DNA from: Kitasatospora sp. SolWspMP-SS2h
GTDB lineage: Bacteria > Actinomycetota > Actinomycetes > Streptomycetales > Streptomycetaceae
Assembly: GCF_003259315.1 (NCBI RefSeq)
Contig: NZ_QLLT01000028.1
Location: forward strand, 1 to 64,000
Direction of reading: 5' to 3'
DNA length: 64,000 bases
The notes beneath the pieces are model-generated. The model had not been told where the DNA came from, made no database searches, and saw nothing but the letters and a program-made list of their open reading frames with translations. Both the position numbers and the translations under genes were made by a program. Every line of letters begins with the position of its first letter. Within the stretch, counting starts at the first letter, position 1. Below, piece after piece: positions 44,633 through 52,671 of this stretch.

Positions 44633-44648
44633 GAGGTATGCTCCTGCG

Positions 44649-45794
44649 ATGGAGAAGCAGATCGCCGCGTTCGCGGGCACGGCCCCGCGCGTTCCCACGT
44701 CCGAGCAGATCGTCCGGGCGCCGAAGGTGCTGCTGCACGACCACCTGGACGGTGGACTGCGGCCGGAGACGATCGTCGAACTGGCCGCCGACTGCGGCTA
44801 CCGGGGGCTGCCGACCACCGACCCGAAGGAACTGGGGACGTGGTTCCGGGAGGCCGCCGACTCGGGGTCGCTGGAGCGGTACCTGGAGACCTTCGCGCAC
44901 ACCTGCGCGGTGATGCAGACCCGGGCGGCGCTGGTCCGGGTGGCGGCGGACTGCGCGGAGGACCTGGCCGCGGACGGCGTGGTGTACGCCGAGGTGCGGT
45001 ACGCGCCGGAGCAGCACCTGGAGGCCGGGCTGAGCCTGGACGAGGTGGTGGAGGCCGTCAACGAGGGCTTCCGGACCGGCGAGGCGAACGCCCGGGCCCG
45101 CGGGCACCGGATCCGGGTCGGGACGCTGCTGACCGCGATGCGGCACGCCGCCCGCTCGCAGGAGATCGCCGAGCTGGCCAACCGCCACCGGGACCGCGGC
45201 GTGGTCGGGTTCGACATCGCGGGCGCCGAGGCGGGCCACCCGCCGACCCGGCACCAGGCGGCGTTCGACTACCTCAAGGGCGAGAACAACCACTTCACCA
45301 TCCACGCGGGCGAGGCGTTCGGCCTGCCGTCGATCTGGGAGGCGCTGCAGTGCTGCGGCGCGGACCGGCTCGGCCACGGCGTGCGGATCGTGGACGACAT
45401 CACGGTCGGCGAGGACGGCCGGGTGCGGCTGGGCCGGCTGGCCGCGTACGTCCGGGACAAGCGGATCCCGCTGGAGATGTGCCCGACCTCGAACCTGCAG
45501 ACCGGCGCGGCGGCCTCGTACGCGGAGCACCCGCTCGGGCTGCTGACCCGGCTGAAGTTCCGGGTCACGGTCAACACCGACAACCGGCTGATGAGCGGCA
45601 CCTCGATGAGCCGCGAGTTCGCGCACCTGGTGGACGCTTTCGGGTACACCCTGGCGGACCTGGAGTGGTTCACCGTCAACGCGATGAAGTCGGCGTTCCT
45701 GCCGTTCGACGAGCGGCTGGCGATGATCAACGACGTGATCAAGCCCGGTTACGCGGGACTGAAGGCGGAGTGGCTGTTCGGCCCGCGCGGCTGA
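44649..45794 (+). CDS. add: Adenosine deaminase
   Basis: A 381-residue metal-dependent deaminase making inosine from adenosine or deoxyadenosine. LLHDHLDGGLRP holds the first HxH metal pair. FTIHAGEAFG carries the third His and catalytic Glu region, RLGHGVRI the catalytic His, and VTVNTDNRLMSG the metal Asp. ATG 44649 is 12 bases after AGGAGG, a rather long spacing; the nearer ATG at 44638 is in another frame. The operator overlapping the RBS ties it to the nucleoside regulon. Confidence 0.94.
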   Translation: MEKQIAAFAGTAPRVPTSEQIVRAPKVLLHDHLDGGLRPETIVELAADCGYRGLPTTDPKELGTWFREAADSGSLERYLETFAHTCAVMQTRAALVRVAADCAEDLAADGVVYAEVRYAPEQHLEAGLSLDEVVEAVNEGFRTGEANARARGHRIRVGTLLTAMRHAARSQEIAELANRHRDRGVVGFDIAGAEAGHPPTRHQAAFDYLKGENNHFTIHAGEAFGLPSIWEALQCCGADRLGHGVRIVDDITVGEDGRVRLGRLAAYVRDKRIPLEMCPTSNLQTGAAASYAEHPLGLLTRLKFRVTVNTDNRLMSGTSMSREFAHLVDAFGYTLADLEWFTVNAMKSAFLPFDERLAMINDVIKPGYAGLKAEWLFGPRG

Positions 45795-46009
45795 TCCGGG
45801 GCTGGTCCGCGGCTGAACCACGGCCGATCCGCAGTGCCGCGCTCCGGAGGGATGGTCCGACTTATCACTCTCCGGAGTGGACGGGCTTTGGCCGCGGGGC
45901 GGCCTTCTCACTACGGTGGGCCGGTCACTGCTGACTCGGTGTGACGGCGACGTCCCCAACTCCCGGGCGTCCGCCCCGCACCGGCCCGACCAGGACTGAG
46001 GACGCACAC

Positions 46010-46486
46010 ATGAAGCAGGCCACTCTCAAGGCCGCCGGCGCCGCCGCGCTCGGCGTCGCCTTCGCCGCCGCCGCCGCGGGCTCCGCCGCCGCCGCGCCGG
46101 TAGCCCCCGGCGGCCTCGGACTGCCGACCAGCGCGCTCACCAACCCCGGCGTGACCGGTGCGGCCACCGGCGCGGTGAGCAAGCTCCCCGGCGGCGACCA
46201 GCTCGGCACGGTGACCGGCACGCTCAACCCGGCCGCCGGCGCCCCGGCCGCCGCCCCCGTCGAGGAGCAGGCCCCGCCGGTCGCCGAGCAGACCGGCCCG
46301 GGCGGCGTCGACCAGGAGCAGGGCGCCCCGGCGGCGGCCAACCGGGTCGGCGGCCTGGACTCCGTCCCCGGCGGCCAGGGCCTGGCCCGGACCCCGGTCG
46401 GCGGCGTGGTCGGCACCCTGACCAGCCTGTCCCCGACCGGCGGCGGCGCCCCCGGCCTGCCCAGCCTGCCGGGCCTGGGCGGCTGA
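46010..46486 (+). CDS. Small secreted Ala/Gly/Pro-rich protein
   Basis: A 158-residue exported protein. The signal peptide reads MKQATLKAAGAAALGVAFAA with cleavage near AAAAP. The mature part is low complexity with LPTSALTNPG, LPGGDQLGTVTGTL and a Pro/Gly end (GLPSLPGLGG). Such proteins occur beside add in streptomycetes and are often mislabelled ATP-binding; no P-loop is present. The ATG at 46010 was chosen because the 23 extra residues of the longer frame precede the signal peptide. Two CTCCGGAG copies lie upstream at 45842 and 45870. Confidence 0.78.
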   Translation: MKQATLKAAGAAALGVAFAAAAAGSAAAAPVAPGGLGLPTSALTNPGVTGAATGAVSKLPGGDQLGTVTGTLNPAAGAPAAAPVEEQAPPVAEQTGPGGVDQEQGAPAAANRVGGLDSVPGGQGLARTPVGGVVGTLTSLSPTGGGAPGLPSLPGLGG

Positions 46487-46493
46487 CACCCGC

Positions 46494-46553
46494 GGCACGC
46501 ACGGAACGGAGGGGCCGCCCCCAGCGGGGCGGCCCCTCCGTTCCGTGCGTGCC
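46494..46553. terminator. 28-bp bidirectional terminator
   Basis: The arms 46494-46521 and 46526-46553 are perfectly complementary around a 4-base loop. They lie between the convergent secreted-protein and PspC genes. It is the longest perfect stem noticed in the window. Confidence 0.85.
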
Positions 46554-46584
46554 CGGCGCGGGCCCTCCCCGCGCTGCGGGCGGC

Positions 46585-46767
46585 TCACGGCTCCTGCGGG
46601 AGCAGCAGCCACAGCGCCAGGTAGACCAGGAACTGCGGGCCGGGCAGCAGGCAGGACACCAGGAAGATGATCCGGACCGTCCACGGGGTCAGCCCGAAGC
46701 GCTGGGCCAGCCCGGCGCAGACGCCGGCGATGACGCGGTGGTGACGGGGACGGGCGAGGCTGCTCAT
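46585..46767 (-). CDS. PspC domain membrane protein
   Basis: A 60-residue protein that is essentially one PspC domain: RVIAGVCAGLAQRFGLTPW, then VRIIFLVSCLLPGPQFLVYLALWLLLP forming two membrane-embedded segments. PspC modules are linked to envelope stress. This minimal form lacks any output domain and its role is unknown. GGAGGAG lies 4 bases before the ATG at 46767; the 190-residue upstream extension of the frame is low complexity and has no RBS. Confidence 0.85.
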   Translation of the reverse strand: MSSLARPRHHRVIAGVCAGLAQRFGLTPWTVRIIFLVSCLLPGPQFLVYLALWLLLPQEP

Positions 46768-46989
46768 CGTCTCCTCCGAGGAGTGGGCCCGGCCGGTCCG
46801 TCCGGCCGGGGCGATGCCTCCATCCTGCCGCCGTGACCCGTGCTTGCGCGTCCGCCGGGAAGCCGATCCGGACCCCGGTGCGGCCCCCGCCGAGGAGGAG
46901 GCCGGTCTCGGGGCCGGCTCCGGGTCCTCCCTGAGTCCGATCCCTGAGTCCGATCGTCGTAGGAAACCAGGAAACAGGAAAAAGCTCTG

Positions 46990-47168
46990 ATGCGTGCGGA
47001 CCGCCTGCTGGCCGTCACCGTCCTCTCCGCCCTCGGTGTCACCGGCCTGACGGCCTGCGGTTCCGACGGGACCGAGCAGGGCGACGCCGCGCCCACCGCC
47101 GCCACCGCGACCGCCTCCGCCGCGGCCTCGAAGCCGGCGGCGGGCGGCGGGCTGATCCCGCCGACGGC
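46990..47168 (+). pseudogene. Probable lipoprotein gene, 3' end unclear
   Basis: The start is convincing: ATG after an AGGAAAAAG stretch and a lipoprotein signal with lipobox LTAC (Cys23), then an Ala/Thr-rich linker. The frame fails to stop, however, and continues for about 440 residues antisense through VanZ and the next genes with no sensible protein. A +1 shift in the GC-rich run near 47140-47155 would give a stop at 47153. Either the gene is frameshifted or the sequence has an indel. The end given here is only the point where VanZ begins. Confidence 0.4.
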
Positions 47169-47873
47169 TCAGCCCCGCGGCGCGGCCGGGGAGCGGAGCA
47201 CCGGCAGCCCGGGGGCCGGGGCGGGGCGCGGACGCGTCCGGTCCCGGCCCGCCGCGCGTTCGGCCGTCGGAACCGCCGGAACCGTCGGAGCGGTCGCCGC
47301 CGGGTGCGGGGCGGCCCCGCCGGCCGGGGCCTCGATCCACGTCCCGGCGCGGTGGCGACGGTCCAGGGCGCGCAGCGGCGGCATCAGCAGCAGGTGGGCC
47401 AGCGCCGCGCCCGCGGTGCCGAGCAGCACGTCGTCCACGTCCAGGACGTGGCCGGGCGCCCAGCCCTCCAGGATCTCCAGGGCGGTGCCGAGCAGCGCGG
47501 CGGCGCCCGTGGTGCGCAGGAAGGACAGCAGCCGGGAGCGCAGCGGCGAGCCCACCGCCAGCGGCAGCAGCACCCCGACCGGGGCCAGCGGCAGCACCCC
47601 GGAGCCGAGCCGGCGGGCGGCGGCGGGCGCGCCGAGGGCGAGCGCCTGGTGCACCGAGGCGAACGGGCTGAGGTTGGGCGGGCTGGTCCAGTCGCCCGGG
47701 ACCGGCCGCAGGCAGAGCCAGCCGAGCAGCAGCAGGTGCAGGCCCAGCAGCAGCCGGGCCGCCGTCCGCGACCGGTACGGCGCCGCCGGTCCGGTACCGG
47801 CCCGGCCGCTCGTCGGTCGGCGGGTCGGGCGGTCGTCGGCGGTCACGCGGTCGCTCGGTGCGGTGGTGGGCAC
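47169..47873 (-). CDS. VanZ family membrane protein
   Basis: A 234-residue protein with about four to five helices. RLLLGLHLLLLGWLCLRPVP and PLAPVGVLLPLAVG form the first half, and LLGTALEILEGWAPGHVLDVDDVLLGTAGA contains the conserved E.....R/D-VDDxLxNxxG-like VanZ signature. VanZ relatives contribute to low-level teicoplanin tolerance; most actinobacterial members are uncharacterised. The C-terminal 55 residues are Pro/Arg-rich and may be a disordered tail. The GTG start at 47873 has only a weak RBS. Confidence 0.82.
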   Translation of the reverse strand: MPTTAPSDRVTADDRPTRRPTSGRAGTGPAAPYRSRTAARLLLGLHLLLLGWLCLRPVPGDWTSPPNLSPFASVHQALALGAPAAARRLGSGVLPLAPVGVLLPLAVGSPLRSRLLSFLRTTGAAALLGTALEILEGWAPGHVLDVDDVLLGTAGAALAHLLLMPPLRALDRRHRAGTWIEAPAGGAAPHPAATAPTVPAVPTAERAAGRDRTRPRPAPAPGLPVLRSPAAPRG

Positions 47874-47991
47874 ACTCCCGGGGACGCAGGTTCCGTCCGG
47901 CCCGGTTCCCCGCGGCCCGGCCGTCCCCCGTTCGGCCGCGCCCCCGCGCGTGGCTCCCGCCGGCCCCGCCGGGCCGCCGGGGCCGCCGCGG

Positions 47992-48318
47992 TCAGGGGCA
48001 GTGGCTCGGGGACGGGGCGACGAACGCGCTGCTGGGGGTGGCCGTGGCGGCGGGGGCCGGGGTGGCGGCCGGGCCGGCGCTCCGGGTGGGCCCGGAGGCG
48101 GTGGGCCTGGCGGCGCCGGGCCCGGAGGCGGCGGGCGCGGGGGACGGGACGGCGCTGTCCGGGGCGAGCGGGACGGTGACCTCGTTCGGGCAGGCGGTGC
48201 GGCTGGCCGGGGCGCCGGCGTCGACCGGGACGGCGGTGGGGCGGATGCCGCAGCCGGTCAGCAGGGCGGTGGCGAGCAGGGCGCCGAGCGCCAGGAGCGG
48301 GAGTCGGCGGGCGGTCAT
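47992..48318 (-). CDS. AfsQ-operon lipoprotein
   Basis: A 108-residue lipoprotein: signal peptide with lipobox LTGC (Cys23), a short core including ACPNEVTVPLAPDS, and a Pro/Ala/Thr-rich tail. Its ATG overlaps the afsQ2 stop (ATGA), so it is translated with the kinase. In S. coelicolor a lipoprotein gene also follows afsQ2, and membrane-lipoprotein partners of sensor kinases often tune signalling; that role here is inference. Confidence 0.82.
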   Translation of the reverse strand: MTARRLPLLALGALLATALLTGCGIRPTAVPVDAGAPASRTACPNEVTVPLAPDSAVPSPAPAASGPGAARPTASGPTRSAGPAATPAPAATATPSSAFVAPSPSHCP

Positions 48319-49826
48319 CGCGGGTCCTCCGGCCCGGGGGCGGGCGGCTGGGTGAGCGGCAGGGTGAGGGTGAAGACCGCGCCGGGGCCGTCCGGGTTGT
48401 TGGCGGCGGTGATGTCGCCGCCGTGGATGCGGGCGTTGGCCTCGGCGATGGACAGGCCGAGGCCGCTGCCCTCGGAGCGGGCCCGGCCCTTGTCGGCCTT
48501 GTAGAAGCGGTCGAAGACGTGCGGCAGCACGTCCTCCGGGATGCCGGGGCCGCCGTCGGAGACCGACACCACCACGGTGTGCGCCTCGTCGTCCTGGCGG
48601 ACCTTCACCCTCACCGGGGAGCCGCCGTGCTTGAGCGCGTTGCCGATCAGGTTGGCGAACACCACGTCCAGGCGGCGCGGGTCGACCACGGCCAGGATGC
48701 CGCGCGGCGCGTCCAGTTCGACCGCGTCGTACCAGGCCCGGCCGTCGATGCAGGACATGATCAGGTCGGCCATGTCGACCTCGTCGGCGACCAGCTTGGC
48801 GGTGCCCGCGTCGAACCGGGTCACCTCCATCAGGTTCTCCACCAGGCCGGAGAGCCGGCGGGTCTCGGAGACCACGATCCGCACGGCCGGTTCGATCATC
48901 GGGTCGAGGACGTCGGCCTCGTCCTCCAGGATGTCGGTGACGGCGGTCATCGCGGTCAGCGGGGTGCGCAGCTCGTGCGACATGTCGGCGACGAACCGGC
49001 GGGACTGCGCCTCGCGCGCGCTCAGCTCCGCGACCTGCTCCGACAGCGACTCCGCGGTGCGGTTGAACGTCCGTGCCAGGTCGGCGAGTTCGTCGTTGCC
49101 CTCGACGTCGAGCCGGGTGTCCAGCTCGCCCTCGCCGAGCCGCCGGGCGGCGTCCCCGAGCCGGCGCACCGGCCGCAGCACGGTCGCCGAGGCGGCCTGG
49201 GCGAGCAGTGCCGAGCCGACCAGGGCCAGCAGGGTGGCGATCGCCAGCGAGACGCCCAGGGTGTTCAGGTCGGCCCGCTCGTTCTGCAGCGACTTGAACA
49301 TGTAGGCGGTCGGCCCGCCCGGCACCACCTTCGTCCCGCCGACCACGTACGGCCCGGCCAGGTTCACCCGCTGCCAGTACAGGTGGTACTGGTACGGGTT
49401 GCCGGGGCCGGTCTCGCGCGGCTTGTCCACCGCGGTGAGCAGCGCGGCCGGCACCTGGCGCAGGCCGAACGCGATCGGGTCGGAGGACGCGGTGCAGTCC
49501 GGCACCGAGTCGTCCACCACCACCACGTCGTACGCCAGCCCGGAGCTGGCCACCTGCACCGCCAGCGCCCGCAGGTCCGCGCAGGACGGGTGCAGCGGCA
49601 GCTGCGAGACGTTCCGGGTCAGCGAACCGCGGAAGTCGTTCAGCGCGGTGTCCTGGGCGCGCTTGAGCACCGCGTCGCGGTTCAGCCAGTAGGCGATGCC
49701 GGACGCGGAGACGGCGGTGACCAGCGCGACCGCGGCGAACACCGCGATCAGCCGGACCCGCAGCGAACTGAGCCGCCGCCAGGACGCCGAACGGGCCCGG
49801 CGCGGCGCGGTCTGATGGTCGGTCAA
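48315..49826 (-). CDS. afsQ2: Sensor histidine kinase AfsQ2
   Basis: A 503-residue two-component sensor kinase. Helix 1 at about 24-46, an extracytoplasmic sensor of about 145 residues with three cysteines, helix 2 at about 190-212, HAMP, then HisKA with phospho-acceptor His284 in DMSHELRTPLTAM and an ATPase domain (NALKHGG N box, DGGPGIPE G1, RSEGSGLGLSIAEANARIHGG). It phosphorylates AfsQ1. The TTG start at 49826 lies 28 bases after the afsQ1 stop. The AfsQ system of streptomycetes links nitrogen or glutamate status to antibiotic production and development. Confidence 0.92.
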   Translation of the reverse strand: MTDHQTAPRRARSASWRRLSSLRVRLIAVFAAVALVTAVSASGIAYWLNRDAVLKRAQDTALNDFRGSLTRNVSQLPLHPSCADLRALAVQVASSGLAYDVVVVDDSVPDCTASSDPIAFGLRQVPAALLTAVDKPRETGPGNPYQYHLYWQRVNLAGPYVVGGTKVVPGGPTAYMFKSLQNERADLNTLGVSLAIATLLALVGSALLAQAASATVLRPVRRLGDAARRLGEGELDTRLDVEGNDELADLARTFNRTAESLSEQVAELSAREAQSRRFVADMSHELRTPLTAMTAVTDILEDEADVLDPMIEPAVRIVVSETRRLSGLVENLMEVTRFDAGTAKLVADEVDMADLIMSCIDGRAWYDAVELDAPRGILAVVDPRRLDVVFANLIGNALKHGGSPVRVKVRQDDEAHTVVVSVSDGGPGIPEDVLPHVFDRFYKADKGRARSEGSGLGLSIAEANARIHGGDITAANNPDGPGAVFTLTLPLTQPPAPGPEDPR

Positions 49827-49854
49827 GAAGGGCTCACCGGTCGGAGGGGGAGGG

Positions 49855-50541
49855 TCACGCGGGCGGGTCGAGACGGTAGCCGACGCCGCGCACGGTCCGG
49901 ATCAGGGTCGGTGCGGACGGCACGTCCTCGACCTTCGCCCGCAGCCGCTGCACGCAGGCGTCCACCAGCCGGGAGTCGCCCAGGTAGTCGTGCTCCCACA
50001 CCAGCCGCAGCAGCTGCTGGCGGGAGAGCGCCTGCCCGGGGCGGCGGCTCAGCTCCAGCAGCAGCCGCAGCTCGGTCGGGGTCAGCTGGAGGTCCTGGCC
50101 GTCCTTGGTGACGGTCATCGCCGAACGGTCGATCACCAGGCCGCCGTACGCCGCCGAGTCCGAGTTCTCCCGCTCGCCGCGGCGCAGCACCGCGCGGATC
50201 CGGGCGTCCAGCACCCGGGGCTGCACCGGCTTCACCACGTAGTCGTCGGCGCCGGACTCCAGGCCGACCACCACGTCGATGTCGTCGGAGCGCGCCGTCA
50301 GCAGGATGATCGGCAACTGGTCGGTGCGGCGGATGCGCCGGCACACCTCGAAGCCGTCGATGCCGGGCAGCATCACGTCGAGCACGATCAGGTCCGGGCG
50401 CTGCTCCTTGAACAGGCGCAGGCCGTCCTCGCCGGACGCGGCGGCGGCCACCCGGTGACCCTGGCGGGTGAGGGCGAGTTCGAGGCCGGTGCGAATGGCG
50501 TCGTCGTCCTCGATCAGAAGCAGGAAAGACACGGGGGTCAT
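49855..50541 (-). CDS. afsQ1: Response regulator AfsQ1
   Basis: A 228-residue OmpR-type regulator. The receiver has the acidic pocket IEDDD (11-14), phosphorylation site Asp55 in LIVLDVMLPGIDG, Thr in LLTAR and Lys in DYVVKP. The C-terminal winged helix contains LTPTELRLLLEL, WEHDYLGDSRLVDACVQRLR and the final IRTVRGVGYRL. The sequence is close to AfsQ1 of S. coelicolor as I remember it. It is the first gene of afsQ1-afsQ2-lipoprotein, divergent from sigQ, and an AfsQ1-type box lies in the shared promoter region. Confidence 0.95.
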   Translation of the reverse strand: MTPVSFLLLIEDDDAIRTGLELALTRQGHRVAAAASGEDGLRLFKEQRPDLIVLDVMLPGIDGFEVCRRIRRTDQLPIILLTARSDDIDVVVGLESGADDYVVKPVQPRVLDARIRAVLRRGERENSDSAAYGGLVIDRSAMTVTKDGQDLQLTPTELRLLLELSRRPGQALSRQQLLRLVWEHDYLGDSRLVDACVQRLRAKVEDVPSAPTLIRTVRGVGYRLDPPA

Positions 50542-50662
50542 TGTGTCCCACCCCGCCTCCGGAAGCACCCACCCGGGTGACCCCCGGCGCACCGGGAACC
50601 GGACCGCGCGGCTCCGGCGTCCGGATCCGCGGGGCACCCGACCGGTACGGACCGCCCCCCTT

Positions 50663-50678
50663 GTGACAGCCCTGTGAC
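50663..50678. promoter_or_regulatory. AfsQ1 box
   Basis: GTGAC-AGCCCT-GTGAC exactly fits the published AfsQ1 consensus GTnAC-n6-GTnAC. It lies in the afsQ1/sigQ divergent region, 122 bases from the AfsQ1 start and 125 from the SigQ start, supporting autoregulation and control of sigQ. Confidence 0.8.
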
Positions 50679-50802
50679 AGTCGGCGGACACCGCCATGAC
50701 GCGCGGACGGCAGGATTTTCCTCGTCGCCGCAGGACGGCGCCGGGCCGGTGCCCGGAGCCGCGGCGGCGCAGATCCGCTCGTACCGACCATGGGGGTGCC
50801 CG

Positions 50803-51621
50803 ATGACCGCAACGCTGACGACCCGAAACGCCGGGCCGCGTTCCGCCGTCCTCGGCACCAACCGGCCGCGGCACGAGGAGGAGAACGCCGGCACCGTGCT
50901 CGTCCGGGGGTGCGCGCACAGCGCCGGGACCCGCCGCCCGGTCGTGGGGACCAGGAGCGGGGACACCGTCCACCACCGGACCGGGAACCCGGTGGCGGGC
51001 CGGACGCTGCGGCTCGCGCCGCAGACCTTCCGGGGTGAGCAGGCCGACCAGGGGGCCGCGCCGGGGGAGCGGCCGGCCGCCGCGGCGGACGAGGCGCGCG
51101 ACATCGCCGAGTTCACCGCGTACGTCCGCGAGCGCCGCGCCTCCCTGTACGCCACCGCCTACCACCTCACCGGCGACCGCCACGAGGCCGAGGACCTGCT
51201 GCAGAGCGCGCTCTTCTCCACCTACCGCGCCTGGGGCCGGATCACCGACAAGGCCGCCGTCGGCGGGTACCTCCGCCGCACCATGACCAACCTGCACATC
51301 TCCGCCTGGCGCCGCCGCAAGGTCAACGAGTACCCGACCGAGGAGCTCCCCGAGCACGCCGGCGACACCGACGCGATGGGCGGCACCGAGCTGCGCGCCG
51401 TGCTCTGGCAGGCGCTCGCCAAGCTGCCCGAGAACCAGCGCACCATGCTCGTGCTGCGCTACTACGAGGGCCGCACCGACCCGGAGATCGCCGACATCCT
51501 CGGCATCAGCGTCGGCACCGTGAAGAGCTCCATCTGGCGCGCGCTGCGCCGGATGCGCGAGGACGAGCAGCTCAACCGCTCCGGCGACACCGTGCACGCC
51601 TTCGGCGAGCTGGTCGCCTGA
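50803..51621 (+). CDS. sigQ: ECF-type RNA polymerase sigma factor SigQ
   Basis: A 272-residue sigma factor of the SigE/ECF group. After an N-terminal region of about 100 residues with no recognisable fold come sigma region 2 (FTAYVRERRASLYATAYHLT, DRHEAEDLLQSALFSTYRAW) and region 4 (ALAKLPENQRTMLVLRYYEG, EIADILGISVGTVKSSIWRALRRMR). The divergent position from afsQ1 is diagnostic of SigQ, which acts with the AfsQ system in S. coelicolor. The ATG at 50803 is preferred over the longer frame, whose first 43 codons overlap the AfsQ1 box. Confidence 0.9.
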   Translation: MTATLTTRNAGPRSAVLGTNRPRHEEENAGTVLVRGCAHSAGTRRPVVGTRSGDTVHHRTGNPVAGRTLRLAPQTFRGEQADQGAAPGERPAAAADEARDIAEFTAYVRERRASLYATAYHLTGDRHEAEDLLQSALFSTYRAWGRITDKAAVGGYLRRTMTNLHISAWRRRKVNEYPTEELPEHAGDTDAMGGTELRAVLWQALAKLPENQRTMLVLRYYEGRTDPEIADILGISVGTVKSSIWRALRRMREDEQLNRSGDTVHAFGELVA

Positions 51622-51777
51622 GCCGCGCCGGCCGCTGAGCCGCGCACGGCGCACAGGACTCCCGTCGGGGGACGGGGCAGCGGGGGGAAAGAGGGGGAAC
51701 GGGGGGAAGGGCACGGGACGCGGCGGCCGACTCGGGGGAGACGGCCGCGGGGGGAGGTCCCGGACCCGGACGGAACG

Positions 51778-51820
51778 GGCGGGGCCCCGGTGCGGGGGAG
51801 ACGGCACCGGGGCCCCGCCC
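51778..51820. terminator. Terminator between sigQ and the kinase gene
   Basis: A 17-bp perfect stem, GGGCGGGGCCCCGGTGC with its complement, and a 9-base loop. It lies between the convergent stops of sigQ and the uridine-kinase-like gene. Confidence 0.75.
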
Positions 51821-51841
51821 GCTCCCGTCCGTCCCCGTCGC

Positions 51842-52477
51842 TCAGACCAGTTCGGCGGGCAGCTGCCGGGCCACCGCGGCGATCCGCCGGCCCGCCTCCA
51901 GGCCCGAGCAGGCGTACGAGCCCAGCTCCACCTGCCGGGCCACGATGCCGCGCTCGGCCCGCATCAGCCGCAGGCCCCGGCGCACCAGGTACGGCACCGA
52001 CTTGCGGCCCTCCCGGACGTCCCGCCGGAACCGCCGCCAGGCCGTCGTGGCCGGCTTGTTGCGCAGGCACAGCGCGTCGCCCAGCAGGCCCTCGGCCGCG
52101 CACCGGCGCACCAGCTCGGCGGCGAAGATCCCCTCCGCGACGAAGCCCGCCGCGCCGTCCAGCTCCAGCCGGCGGCTGCCCGCCCGGCCGTTGTCCGGGA
52201 TCGAGTACACCGGCACCTCGGCCCGGCCCTCGAAGACCAGCGCCCGGATCGCCGCCATCGCCTGCTCCGCGTGCCAGGACAGCGGCGAGTCCCAGTCCGT
52301 CCCGCCGCCGTCCGGCAGCTGCGGCAGCGTCGGGTCGTCGCCGTCCTTGTAGAAGTCGTCCAGTTGCAGGACCGGGAGCCCGCTGCGCTCGGCCAGCGAG
52401 GACTTCCCCGACCCCGAGGGGCCCGACAGCAGGATGACGCGGGATATCGGGCGGCGGTTCAGCGGGGTGTCACTCAC
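51842..52477 (-). CDS. Uridine kinase-like P-loop protein
   Basis: A 211-residue P-loop kinase. Walker A is LSGPSGSGKSSLAE at about 19-32, followed by LQLDDFYKDGDD (the nucleoside-binding DDFY motif of the uridine kinase/PRK fold), DWDSPLSW and VAEGIFAAEL (Walker B-like). An Arg-rich lid, RRFRRDVREGRKS, follows. It would phosphorylate uridine or a related nucleoside, which suits the salvage genes nearby, although the substrate is unproven. The GTG at 52477 was chosen because the longer frame adds 30 unrelated residues. Confidence 0.85.
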   Translation of the reverse strand: MSDTPLNRRPISRVILLSGPSGSGKSSLAERSGLPVLQLDDFYKDGDDPTLPQLPDGGGTDWDSPLSWHAEQAMAAIRALVFEGRAEVPVYSIPDNGRAGSRRLELDGAAGFVAEGIFAAELVRRCAAEGLLGDALCLRNKPATTAWRRFRRDVREGRKSVPYLVRRGLRLMRAERGIVARQVELGSYACSGLEAGRRIAAVARQLPAELV

Positions 52478-52671
52478 GGGAAACCAGTCTGAGGCATCGG
52501 AGGGGCAGCTCGGAACCCGCCGGCCGGCCCCGTCACGCAGCGTGCGGGCATGGGGACGGGCCCGCACCAGGGGGGGAGAAGTGCGGGCCCGTCACGGCCG
52601 CCCGGGCCCCGGGGGGGGGGTAGGGCACTGAGGACGGCCGGTCTGTGTGGAGTTGGCCGGTCGGCCGGGGG

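Noticed and set aside
48423..50111. 562-codon plus-strand frame antisense to afsQ2/afsQ1
   Set aside because: The minus-strand kinase and regulator are unambiguous; the antisense frame has no recognisable domain.
52604..52620. Run of ten or more G bases as a functional signal
   Set aside because: It is a homopolymer tract in a non-coding gap; no structure or gene signal is associated with it and it may be an assembly-sensitive spot.
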